Positions 1 through 7,711 of a DNA stretch of 64,000 nt are shown here, piece after piece. How positions within the stretch are numbered: position 1 is the stretch's first letter; the number at the start of each line of letters is the position of its first letter. The translations under genes were made by a program, and so were the position numbers. Below the pieces are notes generated by a model. That model did not search any database. It worked only from the letters and a program-made list of their open reading frames with translations, and was not told the DNA's origin. The stretch covers positions 2,108,001-2,172,000 of the forward strand of contig NC_014217.1 of the NCBI RefSeq assembly GCF_000092925.1, read 5' to 3'. Source of the DNA: Ancylobacter novellus DSM 506. Lineage in GTDB: Bacteria > Pseudomonadota > Alphaproteobacteria > Rhizobiales > Xanthobacteraceae.

Positions 1-497
1 ACGATCGCCAGCGTGCCGAGGGCCGGATGCAGCATCCAGATGAGCGCGAGATAGACCGGCGCCCATGGCGCATCGAAAAGCACGCCGAGAGCGGGCGAGG
101 AGATCAGCGTCTGCACCTGCTGCAGGTCGCGCAGGGGCTGGGCGCCGGATCCGTCGCCAAGGAGGCGGGAGCGGACCGAGTTGGCCAGGTAGACCGGGCC
201 GAGGCAATCGGCCAGCCAGATGCTGATCCTTGTGGTCAGCATGGAACGGATGCTGTCGAGCATGCCGAACAGCAGCAGCGCCGCCGCCGCCATGATGGTG
301 AGCATCAGCAACGTGTCGACGTTGCCGGTCACCATGACCCGGTCATAGACCTGGAGCATGTAGAGGGGCGATGCCAGCGTGAGCAGGTTGATCGCCAGGC
401 TGAACAGCACCAGCGAGCCGAATGCCTGTCCACATTGAGACACGGCCAGGTCTAGGTCGGTCTCGGTATTGCGGCCTCGTCTATCGCGCATGGACAT
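1..497 (-). CDS. Type I secretion ABC exporter, PrtD type (N-terminal part, runs off the left edge)
   Basis: Only about 165 residues are in the window. They contain a first hydrophobic segment followed by SPLYMLQVYDRV at residues 43-54, the hallmark of PrtD-type exporters. In this family an N-terminal membrane domain is fused to an ATPase and moves unfolded RTX-type substrates from cytoplasm to exterior together with a membrane-fusion protein and an outer-membrane channel. The ATPase domain lies outside the window. I place the start at the ATG at 497 because GGGGGAG precedes it; a second in-frame ATG lies at 491. The gene begins 54 bases after the stop of the RTX gene on the same strand, so the two are probably co-transcribed and the RTX protein is the obvious substrate. 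Confidence 0.85.
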   Translation of the reverse strand, partial: MSMRDRRGRNTETDLDLAVSQCGQAFGSLVLFSLAINLLTLASPLYMLQVYDRVMVTGNVDTLLMLTIMAAAALLLFGMLDSIRSMLTTRISIWLADCLGPVYLANSVRSRLLGDGSGAQPLRDLQQVQTLISSPALGVLFDAPWAPVYLALIWMLHPALGTLAI

Positions 498-551
498 GCA
501 CTCCCCCATTCGCTTGCCGCCCGAAGGAGCGGCTGCCCCTTGCTCATTGCG

Positions 552-3506
552 TCAGGCGATCAGGTTGGGATCGACGAAGACATCCTGTTGCAGGATCTGG
601 TTGGCGAAGGCCGATGCCGATGGCACGTCCGCCGTCGTTCCGACCAGGACATAGGTCGTGTGCGTCGAGCCGGAGAGGCGCAGCGCCAGGGTGGTGCTGC
701 TGCCCGGCAGCAGCGTGAGCGCCGCGCCGGAGAGGCTGTTCAGGAGGATGTCCTCGCCGGACTGGTAGTCGGCGATGACGTTGGTGCCGCCCATGATCTG
801 GAAGACGTCGGCACCGGCCGTGCCGCCATCGGCAATGCCGTCGCCGTAGAGGGTCTTGCTGCCGGAGCCGTTGGCCACCAGCAGGTCGGCCCCGCTGCCG
901 CCTCGCATGACGTCGTTGCCGGCGCCCGACACCAGCTTATTGCCGGCGGTGCTGCCGAACAGCGTGTCGGTGAAGTTGGAGCCGATGATGGACTCGATCG
1001 TGTTGAGAATGTCGCCGGCGGCATGGCCGCCCGAGCCTACGGTGGCGGAGGCAGGATTGGCCGAGAGCTGCACGACGACGCCGGCATTGGAGGCCGAGTA
1101 GTCGACGGTATCGACTCCATCCCCACCCACCAGCGTGTCGACGCCAAGGCCGCCGACCAACCGATCGTTGCCGCCGCCGCCGTCGAGGCGGTTGTCGCCG
1201 TCGCTGCCGGTGAGGACGTCGGCGAATGCCGAGCCGGTCAGGTTTTCGATGCCGCTGAGCTGGTCGCCCTGGGCGTCGCCGCCGGATCCCACCGTGGTGG
1301 CCGTGGCGCTGATTGCGACGGTGACGCCGCTCGCCGAGCTCGAATAGCTCGCCGTGTCGGTGCCGAGGCCGCCGATAAGCACGTCCGCGCCGCCCTGGCC
1401 GCGCAGCGTGTCGTTGCCCCCGCCGCCCTCCAGGCGGTTGGCGCCGGCGCTGCCCTGCAGGGTGTCGTTGAAGGCGGAGCCGATGACGTTCTCGATCTGG
1501 GCGATGATGTCGCCCTGGGCGTGGCCGCCACTGCCCTGGGTGGCCTGGCCGGGAACATCGGTGAGGCCGAGGCCCACGGCCGCGTTCGAGCCCGAATAGT
1601 CGATCGTATCGACGCCGTCGCCGCCGATCAGCGTATCGGCACCCTCGCCGCCGGCGAGCATGTCGTTGCCGGCGCCGCCGTCGAGGCGATTGACGCCCGT
1701 CCCGGCACGCAGCACGTCGTTGAAGGCCGAACCGATCAGGTTCTCGATGTTGGTGATCTGATCGCCCTCGGCGTCCCCGCCGGTACCGATTGTCGTCGCC
1801 GCCGGATCGATGGTGACGTTCACGGCGGTCGACGAGGTCGAATACTCGGCCGTGTCCACGCCGCCATTGCCGTTCAGCACGTCGGCGCCGGCTCCGCCGA
1901 CGAAGGTGTCGGCGAGCTCGCCGCCGAGCAGCGTATCGACGAAGGCGCTGCCGATGATCCGTTCGATGGATATCAGCGAGTCGCCCTCGGCATCCCCGCC
2001 CGTTCCGGTACCCGCCGCCTGCGGATCGGCCGCCGACGAATTGAGCTGGATCGTGACGCCCGCTGCCGAGGTCGAGTAGTCGGAGGTGTCGAAGCCGCCC
2101 TGTCCGACGATGAGGTCGGCGCCGCCGCCGCCCTGGAAGCTGTTATTGGCGTTGTCGCCGGCGAGAATGTCGTCTGCCACCGAACCGATCAGGGCCTCGA
2201 TGGAACTGAACGTGTCGCCCGCGGCGGCTCCGGAGGCCACATTGGCGAGCAGGTCGATGCCCACCGCGCCGCCGGCCGAATAGTCCGCCGTGTCGAAGCC
2301 GTCGCCGCCCTCGAGCTGGTCCGCACCGGTGCCGCCGTCGAAGCGGTCATCGCCCGCGCCGCCGGACATGATGTCGTTGCCCGAGCCGCCGAGCAGCACA
2401 TCGTTGCCTGCCTCGCCATGGAGCTGGTCATTGCCGTCGCCGGCATTGAGGTCGTCATCGCCGTCGCCGCCATAGAGCAGATCGTTGCCCAGGGACGCAT
2501 TGAGCCAGTCATTCCCGCCGCCGCCACGCAGCGTGTCGTCGCCTATGCTCGCAATGAGCTGGTCGTTTCCTTCGCCGCCGTCCAGCAGGTCGTTGCCGTC
2601 ACCGGAGGTGAGCAGATCGTCGCCCTGGCCGCCGTAAAGCTGGTCGTGGCCGAAGCCGCCGATCAGATTGTCGGCACCGCCGCCGCCGAACAGCCGGTCG
2701 TCGCCGGAGCCGCCGTCGAGCGTGTCGGCGCCGCCCGCGACCGCATCGTTGACGCCGTCGGGGATTCCGTCCCCGTCATCGTCGTCCGGAATGCCGTTGC
2801 CATCGACGTCGGTGATGGTGTCGCCGATCAGCAGGTCGTTGCCGTTATTGCCGCGCAGCGTGTCGTTGCCGAGCATGCCGACGAGCTGGTTGTCGAGGCC
2901 GTTGCCCGACAGGATGTCGTTCTTGCCGGAGCCGGTGAGGTTCTCGATGCCCAGCAAGGTGTCGCCGGTGGCGTCGCCGCCCGCGCCGCGGGTGGACTTC
3001 TGCGGGTCGAGATTGAGGGAGATGATGACGGCGGCCGACGAAGACGAGTAGACGGCCGTGTCGACGCCGTCGCCGCCGGTCAGCGTGTCGCCGCCGGCGC
3101 CGCCGATCAGGACATCGTTGCCCGCGCCGCCGTTCAGGCGGTCCGTGCCGGCGCCGCCATCGAGCACGTCGTCGCTCTCGGCCGCGGTAAGCGTGTCATT
3201 GCCATCGCCGCCGACGAGAAGATCGCCTCCCGTCGTGCCGGCGCGGACGCTGATCGTATCGTTGCCGGCCAGACCGCGTACCTCGAACCGCCCGGAGGAC
3301 GTGACCTCGACGACATCGTTGCCGTTCGTCCGGCTGATCAATTGATAGGTGGGCGGCAATGTGGTCGCCATAGCCAGCGCAAGCGACGTAGCGGAGGATT
3401 CCGCGCCGACGGGACCCGTCGTCGCAGCGGCAAGCACTGCGGGAGCGGACATCTTCGACAATGAAGTCGACGAATAACTTTTTGTTATCCTGATAGACGT
3501 TGCCAT
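552..3506 (-). CDS. Large RTX (hemolysin-type calcium-binding) secreted protein, 984 aa
   Basis: The protein is almost entirely glycine/aspartate nonapeptides of the GGxGxDxLxGG type, which form calcium-bound beta-rolls after export. There is no signal peptide, as expected for a type I substrate. Superimposed on the nonapeptides is a long module of roughly 80 residues present about seven times: it begins DTxxYS, continues through GxGGxAxGD and IENxIGSxFxD, and ends in beta-roll repeats. Around residues 225-245 there is a run resembling thrombospondin type 3 calcium loops (DVDGNGIPDDDDGDGIPD). The last 90 residues leave the repeat pattern (VIADYQSGEDILL, then a hydrophobic tail) and fit an uncleaved C-terminal secretion signal. 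No catalytic domain is visible, so it may be an adhesin, matrix or surface-layer protein. SD AGGAG precedes the ATG. The exporter gene follows directly. Confidence 0.9.
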   Translation of the reverse strand: MATSIRITKSYSSTSLSKMSAPAVLAAATTGPVGAESSATSLALAMATTLPPTYQLISRTNGNDVVEVTSSGRFEVRGLAGNDTISVRAGTTGGDLLVGGDGNDTLTAAESDDVLDGGAGTDRLNGGAGNDVLIGGAGGDTLTGGDGVDTAVYSSSSAAVIISLNLDPQKSTRGAGGDATGDTLLGIENLTGSGKNDILSGNGLDNQLVGMLGNDTLRGNNGNDLLIGDTITDVDGNGIPDDDDGDGIPDGVNDAVAGGADTLDGGSGDDRLFGGGGADNLIGGFGHDQLYGGQGDDLLTSGDGNDLLDGGEGNDQLIASIGDDTLRGGGGNDWLNASLGNDLLYGGDGDDDLNAGDGNDQLHGEAGNDVLLGGSGNDIMSGGAGDDRFDGGTGADQLEGGDGFDTADYSAGGAVGIDLLANVASGAAAGDTFSSIEALIGSVADDILAGDNANNSFQGGGGADLIVGQGGFDTSDYSTSAAGVTIQLNSSAADPQAAGTGTGGDAEGDSLISIERIIGSAFVDTLLGGELADTFVGGAGADVLNGNGGVDTAEYSTSSTAVNVTIDPAATTIGTGGDAEGDQITNIENLIGSAFNDVLRAGTGVNRLDGGAGNDMLAGGEGADTLIGGDGVDTIDYSGSNAAVGLGLTDVPGQATQGSGGHAQGDIIAQIENVIGSAFNDTLQGSAGANRLEGGGGNDTLRGQGGADVLIGGLGTDTASYSSSASGVTVAISATATTVGSGGDAQGDQLSGIENLTGSAFADVLTGSDGDNRLDGGGGNDRLVGGLGVDTLVGGDGVDTVDYSASNAGVVVQLSANPASATVGSGGHAAGDILNTIESIIGSNFTDTLFGSTAGNKLVSGAGNDVMRGGSGADLLVANGSGSKTLYGDGIADGGTAGADVFQIMGGTNVIADYQSGEDILLNSLSGAALTLLPGSSTTLALRLSGSTHTTYVLVGTTADVPSASAFANQILQQDVFVDPNLIA

Positions 3507-3529
3507 AGTCGACGCTCCTGCTCGCTTCG

Positions 3530-3551
3530 CTGATAGCTGTCTGATAGCTGT
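3530..3551. promoter_or_regulatory. Tandem 11-bp direct repeat upstream of the RTX gene
   Basis: CTGATAGCTGT occurs twice back to back, 24-45 bases upstream of the RTX start codon. The period of one helical turn suits a regulator binding one face of the DNA, or the repeat may lie in the 5' leader. No regulator is adjacent. Regulatory function is inferred from position and perfect repetition only. Confidence 0.4.
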
Positions 3552-3734
3552 ATGAGATCAGGCTAATGCTTTTCGAACGGCGCCAACAATGGCTCTGTCG
3601 TTTAAGCAACTTTGGAGGTAGGTCGATCCACTTGTGGTAACGAGCGGTGCACCTCTTTCGGCGTAAATGCCTACCCAAGCACCACAATTCGCGCTGCTGG
3701 AGAAAGCACCGGGACCGGCGGCTCATCCGGCTAC

Positions 3735-3770
3735 AAAAGAAAACGGGCTCCGGGGGGGTGTCCGGAGCCC
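3735..3770 (-). terminator. Rho-independent terminator behind the small acidic gene
   Basis: A perfect 9-bp stem (GGGCTCCGG at 3745-3753 with CCGGAGCCC at 3762-3770) is followed on the minus strand by a T-rich tract (complement of 3735-3743). It lies 52 bases beyond the stop of the 102-residue gene and separates that gene from the RTX gene, which therefore needs its own promoter. The rest of 3507-3821 holds no gene. Confidence 0.8.
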
Positions 3771-3821
3771 GCAACTGCCGAAGGCCAAGCCGGGAATGGG
3801 GAACCCCGGCCGTTACTCCAC

Positions 3822-4130
3822 TCAGCCCACGGCAGAGTAGCCGGTCAGCGTGATGCTCGAATACTCGTCTTCGAGCGTGATCACCGCGAGGTTCACCTCG
3901 GTCGCGGTGTCCTCGCCGATCGCCTGCACGTCGACCTGGAAGCCGGCCCAGTTGCCGTCGATGTCCACGCAGACGTTGATCTCCGGGTCGACATTGTAGT
4001 TGCTCTCGTAGTCGACCGTGGTGTTGAATTCCATGGTCACGTCGAGATTGAAGTTGTATTCGACGTCGAGATCCCACTCGAAGTCGCTGTCGCCGCCGCC
4101 ACCGCCGCCGTTGTGATCCCAATCAAACAT
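3822..4130 (-). CDS. Small acidic protein, shortest member of the GEDT/LTxED family
   Basis: A 102-residue protein, strongly acidic, with a run of six glycines at residues 8-13 followed by alternating Asp/Glu and aromatic residues, as in short beta-strands. It contains AIGEDT at 70-75 and ITLEDEYS at 84-91. Its last 40 residues align with the C-terminus of the 244-residue neighbour (pattern DVxAxxxxxT...LTxED...S). There is no signal peptide. I prefer the ATG at 4130 to the one at 4142 because GGAG (4137-4140) is correctly spaced from the former and overlaps the latter. The upstream 180 bases are AT-rich, with a TATAAT hexamer on the minus strand at 4217-4222. Function unknown; placement beside a type I exporter suggests export or a role in handling the exported proteins. 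Confidence 0.65.
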   Translation of the reverse strand: MFDWDHNGGGGGGDSDFEWDLDVEYNFNLDVTMEFNTTVDYESNYNVDPEINVCVDIDGNWAGFQVDVQAIGEDTATEVNLAVITLEDEYSSITLTGYSAVG

Positions 4131-4312
4131 GACAGTCTCCATTTCCCAAGATCGGCATTGTTACCGACAATGAAAATAGTATTTATCGTCATTGCCTTCA
4201 TCAATTGCTCAATCGAATTATAAACCCAATGGCTAAGACGAACATTTAAACAACTCTCAAAAATAGACTTTTGTACTATAGTTCAAAAATGCGGCATTAT
4301 CGAACAGAATAG

Positions 4313-5047
4313 TCATTCAATGCCGAGGATAACGCCAACCGTTGCGGTCGATAGCTGATCCTCGACGGTAAGCCCGAAGAAATCCACAGTCACAACCGTG
4401 TTATCGGCAACCGCCGTGGCTGAAACGTCAAACAGGACCACATTGTCATCGATGGTGTAACTCGGCTCGTCTCCGGAACAGCCGCATGCAGGATCCTCCG
4501 ATGGCTCCAGCGTCAACGGCAATTCCAGGGACGGCTCCGGCTCGGCGATGTCGTCCACTGCCACCACGTCGTCCACGGGTTCACCAGCGGGGACGTCGTC
4601 GACGTCCATCGCGAAGAGCGTGCTCTCCGAGCTCGAATACCAGGCGGCCTGATCGGGCTCCTGGACGTATTCGGTGACGGAGACATTCAGGGTGACGACC
4701 TGATCGGCATCGCCGACGAAATCCACGTAGGAATAGGCATTCGCATAGGTGCCGGGATCGCCCTCGCCGATCGCCAGGAAGTCGGCGGAGCCGCTCGCGA
4801 TCTGCACGTTTCCGTCGTCGCCGAGGAAGGCGGAGACCTCGGCCACCGCCAGCGTATCCTCGCCGACCGCGGTGGCGTCCCCGCCGATGGCCATGGACAT
4901 GCCGTCTTCGGTGCTGATCGACGGGGCGGACTGAACGTCCGACGCGATCGTGACCGCATGGATGGCCTCGTCCTCCGCCACTACCGATATTTCGGTGACG
5001 GCGACGTCAAACGTTTGGCCGACGCTCGAGCTGACGGTGAATGACAT
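4313..5047 (-). CDS. Acidic protein of the GEDT/LTVEDQ family, 244 aa
   Basis: No recognised domain. The sequence is acidic and rich in Val, Ala and Ser, with alternating hydrophobic residues typical of beta-sheet. AVGEDT lies at residues 60-65 and LTVEDQLS at 226-233, ten residues from the end. The region between aligns with residues 60-225 of the 574-residue neighbour (shared landmarks: SGSAD / SGTAD, then a V-rich strand region, then LTVEDQ). Between them lies an insert with a CGCSGDE cluster. There is no signal peptide. It ends in GVILGIE, a hydrophobic tail with an acidic residue, compatible with a type I secretion signal. It is flanked by two paralogues on the same strand. Function unknown. 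Confidence 0.7.
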   Translation of the reverse strand: MSFTVSSSVGQTFDVAVTEISVVAEDEAIHAVTIASDVQSAPSISTEDGMSMAIGGDATAVGEDTLAVAEVSAFLGDDGNVQIASGSADFLAIGEGDPGTYANAYSYVDFVGDADQVVTLNVSVTEYVQEPDQAAWYSSSESTLFAMDVDDVPAGEPVDDVVAVDDIAEPEPSLELPLTLEPSEDPACGCSGDEPSYTIDDNVVLFDVSATAVADNTVVTVDFFGLTVEDQLSTATVGVILGIE

Positions 5048-5205
5048 GGCGCCTACCTGTACCCGATGTTGAATCTATTCGGTCAAGCGAAGCTCCTTGC
5101 AACGCTTCATTGGTATCTCATGCAAAGGAGGTGCGGCCGGGGCCGGTATATCTTAGGAAGTAAATGGACCTCGCTCGAATTACCTTTCCCGGCAAGGAGG
5201 GATGA

Positions 5206-6930
5206 CTAGGCGATAAACATCGCCGCGCCAGCCGCGCCGGTCGCGTCGAGAGGAACGATCGAATGGCCGACGCTTGCCACCTCACGCGCCTCGACCGCGC
5301 CCCGCATCACCATCCGCAATATCGGAACGGCTTCGAGATCGGACAGCGTCTCGCTCGTGGAGGCATCGTCGAATTCGGGATTGATGACGAAGAAGTCGTC
5401 GAGCCTGATGACGGCCTCGCCGCCATTGAGCATGAAGGTGATGATCAGGTCGTTGGGATCGCAGTCCGCGCGCTCGACGAAGATGGTCTCGCCGTTTGCC
5501 GCACGCAGGGAGTCGTCCGTCGACCAGCCGTCGAAACCGACGAAGCGGTCACCCTCATGGACGTTGAAATCCTGCACGGTCCGGCATCCCTCGATCTGCG
5601 AGAGGTCGTAGAGGTCCGCGCCCGACAGGCAAACCATGGAGGCGTCCTCGCACGGGTGCTCGGACTTGAGCGGGGTCAACGCCTCGCAGCTGGTGCAGTC
5701 GCCGCCGTCGGCGTCGCCCTCTGCGCCGCCATCTTCCTCCGCGACTTCAGCCTCCTCCGCCGGCTCGCCTTCGGGGCCCCAGGGGCTGCCGCAGGTCAGC
5801 GATAGGGCGGGATCGGAGCCGCAAGGGGCGAGGTTCGCGCCGAAGAGGTCGCCTCCGCCGCCACCCGCAGACGTCGTCGTCGCGTCGACGCCGCCGGCGG
5901 CGCTCGGCCCGAAACTCATGGAGGCGAAGGTGGGCAGGGAAGGTCCGTCGTCGCCGCCGTCGCCGCTCGGGCCCGGAGGCTTGGGGACATTGGGGTCGAT
6001 CGGATCGGTCGGATCGAACGGCTTCGTGGGATCGATGGGCTTCGTCGGGTCCACGGGCTTCGTCGGATCGGTCGGATCGGTGGGGTCCGTCGGGTCCGTC
6101 GGATTGGTCGGATCCGTGGGATCAGTGGGGTCAGTGGGGTCAGTGGGGTCCGTTGGATCGGTCGGATCGGTTGGATCCGTGGGGTCCGTGGGATCGGTGG
6201 GGTCCGTCGGGTCCGTCGGATCGTCGTTGGACGCGTAGTCGACGGCGCCGAACAGGCCGGCATTCACCAACGACATCTGATCCTCGACGGTCAGCGCCTC
6301 GACGATGGACTCGGCGAAGGTGTCCTTGCCCCTGACGTCGTTGGCGAGCGTGAAGGTCGCGAGGTTGCCGGAGACGGTGAGCGGAGGGCCCCACCCGGTG
6401 CCGCCCATGGTGATCGTCGTATCCATCGACAGCACGAGCGGGCCGCCGATGGGCGTGTATCCCGCTATGTCGATCGCCAGGAACTCGACCTCGGCCTGCT
6501 CGGCCGCCCAGGCGGTCGAGCCGCACCGTCCCCACATCGTGGTGGTCTGGCTGACCGCGATGACGACGTCGGCGCCACAGGCGTCGATGATGACATCGGA
6601 GGAAGCCAGCAGCGCCTGATCGGCCGTCCCGCTCGCGAAGGAGGAAATCTCCGCCTCGCCGACCGCGACCGCGCCCCATGAGAAGGACGTGAGCTCCAGC
6701 GAGGCCAGCACATCGACGAACGTGTCTTCGCCAACGGCCACGGCGGACGGCGACAGGCCGACTGAAAGGCCGGAATCCGCCGCTTCGTCCACCCATGCCA
6801 GTTTGGCTATCAGCCCTTCGATGGATTCCGACAATTGGAGAGCATCGAGAACGTCACAGATAACCCCTCCGGTGGAGTCTCCATTACCGGAAGACGTATT
6901 TGACGTTAAAGTGGAGCCATCCGTATTCAT
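5206..6930 (-). CDS. Mosaic acidic protein: GEDT/LTVEDQ domain, DPT-repeat linker, RTX-like C-terminus
   Basis: Of 574 residues, the first 235 or so form the same domain as the 244-residue neighbour (AVGEDT at 65-70, LTVEDQMS at 213-220). From residue 237 about seventeen DPT or NPT tripeptides follow, then KPxDPT units and a Pro/Gly tail to about residue 320: an extended, negatively charged spacer. The last part has several cysteines (CTSCE, HPCED, VCLSG, EGCRT) and a segment reading VQDFNVHEGDRFVGFD ... ETIFV ... AVIRLDDF, which resembles the C-terminal fold found after RTX repeats in type I substrates. No signal peptide. SD GGGGGAG is followed by TGCA and ATG, the same leader as the exporter gene. 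Probably a secreted or surface protein; activity unknown. Confidence 0.75.
   Translation of the reverse strand: MNTDGSTLTSNTSSGNGDSTGGVICDVLDALQLSESIEGLIAKLAWVDEAADSGLSVGLSPSAVAVGEDTFVDVLASLELTSFSWGAVAVGEAEISSFASGTADQALLASSDVIIDACGADVVIAVSQTTTMWGRCGSTAWAAEQAEVEFLAIDIAGYTPIGGPLVLSMDTTITMGGTGWGPPLTVSGNLATFTLANDVRGKDTFAESIVEALTVEDQMSLVNAGLFGAVDYASNDDPTDPTDPTDPTDPTDPTDPTDPTDPTDPTDPTDPTDPTNPTDPTDPTDPTDPTKPVDPTKPIDPTKPFDPTDPIDPNVPKPPGPSGDGGDDGPSLPTFASMSFGPSAAGGVDATTTSAGGGGGDLFGANLAPCGSDPALSLTCGSPWGPEGEPAEEAEVAEEDGGAEGDADGGDCTSCEALTPLKSEHPCEDASMVCLSGADLYDLSQIEGCRTVQDFNVHEGDRFVGFDGWSTDDSLRAANGETIFVERADCDPNDLIITFMLNGGEAVIRLDDFFVINPEFDDASTSETLSDLEAVPILRMVMRGAVEAREVASVGHSIVPLDATGAAGAAMFIA
5998..6222. 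repeat. 9-bp tandem repeat coding for the DPT linker
   Basis: Degenerate 9-base units (GGATCGGTC, GGGTCCGTC, GGGTCAGTG and similar on the plus strand) encode Asp-Pro-Thr on the minus strand. Units differ at third positions but keep the amino acids, so the peptide is selected. Loss or gain of whole units keeps the frame, so strains may differ in linker length. Confidence 0.85.
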
Positions 6931-7280
6931 TGCACTCCCCCACGATTGACGGGTTTGTGCATGAATACGACTTCTTCTTCGATGTCAGAAACATTGCAAA
7001 GGGTGATAAAACCTTTTGCATATGCTTCAACCGATTGGACATCGGCCAGAAGAGGGTGCCGCGGCCACCGTAAAACGCGCCGGCTCGACGCTTGCCACTC
7101 GCGGCACGACCCGGCTGCCGGGCTGCTATCCGATTGGTGTCCGGAGCGAGAAATGAAGCAGGCGCCCGCCTCATCGGCCGGCGACGCATCTAGAAGGCGT
7201 ATCAGCCTTTAGAGGCGATGTTTTCTCGCGCGCGCCACGGCACTGTTGCGACGCGGGCGGACTGCACATTTGCCCGCTGC

Positions 7281-7314
7281 CCCGGTCGAGCGGCGGAAAC
7301 GCCTCTCGACCGGG
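7281..7314. repeat. Perfect 10-bp inverted repeat
   Basis: CCCGGTCGAG and its exact complement are separated by 14 bases. No poly-T follows. It could be an operator, or an RNA hairpin in a leader or small RNA; the sequence does not decide. Confidence 0.5.
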
Positions 7315-7395
7315 CGCGCCTAGCTGCAAGAGAGCACCGGGCTGAATTCCGCGCTCGGCGGATGTGTGTGCCTATCCCACGCCGTGATGCGGATA

Positions 7396-7429
7396 GGACC
7401 CAGAGCAGTCACCAGCTTGCTCTGGGTCC
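7396..7429. repeat. Perfect 12-bp inverted repeat
   Basis: GGACCCAGAGCA and TGCTCTGGGTCC flank a 10-base loop, about 50 bases upstream of the small membrane ORF. The stem is long enough to fold stably in RNA. No T-tract follows, so an attenuator-free leader hairpin or a protein site is possible. Confidence 0.5.
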
Positions 7430-7480
7430 GCCCCAGCAACGCAACAAGACCGCAAGCGCACGATGCGAGGTGAACACCGC

Positions 7481-7585
7481 GTGGCGACCGGCAACCTATG
7501 GATAGAAGTGCCCGTGGCGTGGATGGCAGTCGTCGCGCTGGTCTTGCTGATCTTCTGGCTCGGCAAACAGCCGCCGCGTCGCTGA
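7481..7585 (+). CDS. Possible small single-span membrane protein (34 aa)
   Basis: A GTG at 7481 is preceded by AGGTGA at 7468-7473. The frame reads a short polar start, then a hydrophobic stretch (VAWMAVVALVLLIFWLG) and a basic tail KQPPRR before TGA. That is the usual build of a bacterial small membrane protein with an N-out/C-in or hairpin-free span. An in-frame ATG at 7463 would give 40 residues. No homologue is recognised and length alone gives weak support. Confidence 0.35.
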   Translation: MATGNLWIEVPVAWMAVVALVLLIFWLGKQPPRR

Positions 7586-7605
7586 CGTTCCTCTCCCGAT
7601 TGATC

Positions 7606-7694
7606 GTCGTCCCGGAATTGCCGCAGGCAATATCCGGGATCGCTCTCCGATCGGGTCACGATCCCGGATCGGCCTTTCGGCCGTCCGGGATGAC
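7606..7694. repeat. Intergenic palindromic repeat, CCGGGATGACG family (copy 1)
   Basis: Contains CGATCCCGGATCGGCC, a short loop, then CGGCCGTCCGGGATGACG. The same arrangement with a changed loop recurs at 25284-25378. It lies just past the 3' end of thrS and folds into nested hairpins, so it may also terminate or protect the thrS message. Confidence 0.8.
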
Positions 7695-7711
7695 GCCTTC
7701 AGAGATCCCCC

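Larger units (their letters stand above)
6931..7480. other. Gene-poor interval with two perfect hairpins
   Basis: About 550 bases between the mosaic acidic gene and the small membrane ORF hold no convincing gene. Two perfect inverted repeats stand out: CCCGGTCGAG / CTCGACCGGG (7281-7290 with 7305-7314) and GGACCCAGAGCA / TGCTCTGGGTCC (7396-7407 with 7418-7429). Neither is followed by a T-tract on either strand, so they are not simple terminators. The AT-richer part at 6931-7040 is the likely promoter region of the acidic gene cluster. Confidence 0.5.

Noticed and set aside
540..3464. A 974-codon open frame on the plus strand opposite the RTX gene
   Set aside because: It is the mirror of the GGxGxD coding repeats and reads as Val/Ala/Arg-rich low complexity; GC-rich repeats create long shadow frames.
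5998..6222. CRISPR-like array
   Set aside because: Units are 9 bp, contiguous, in frame and coding; there are no spacers or cas genes.
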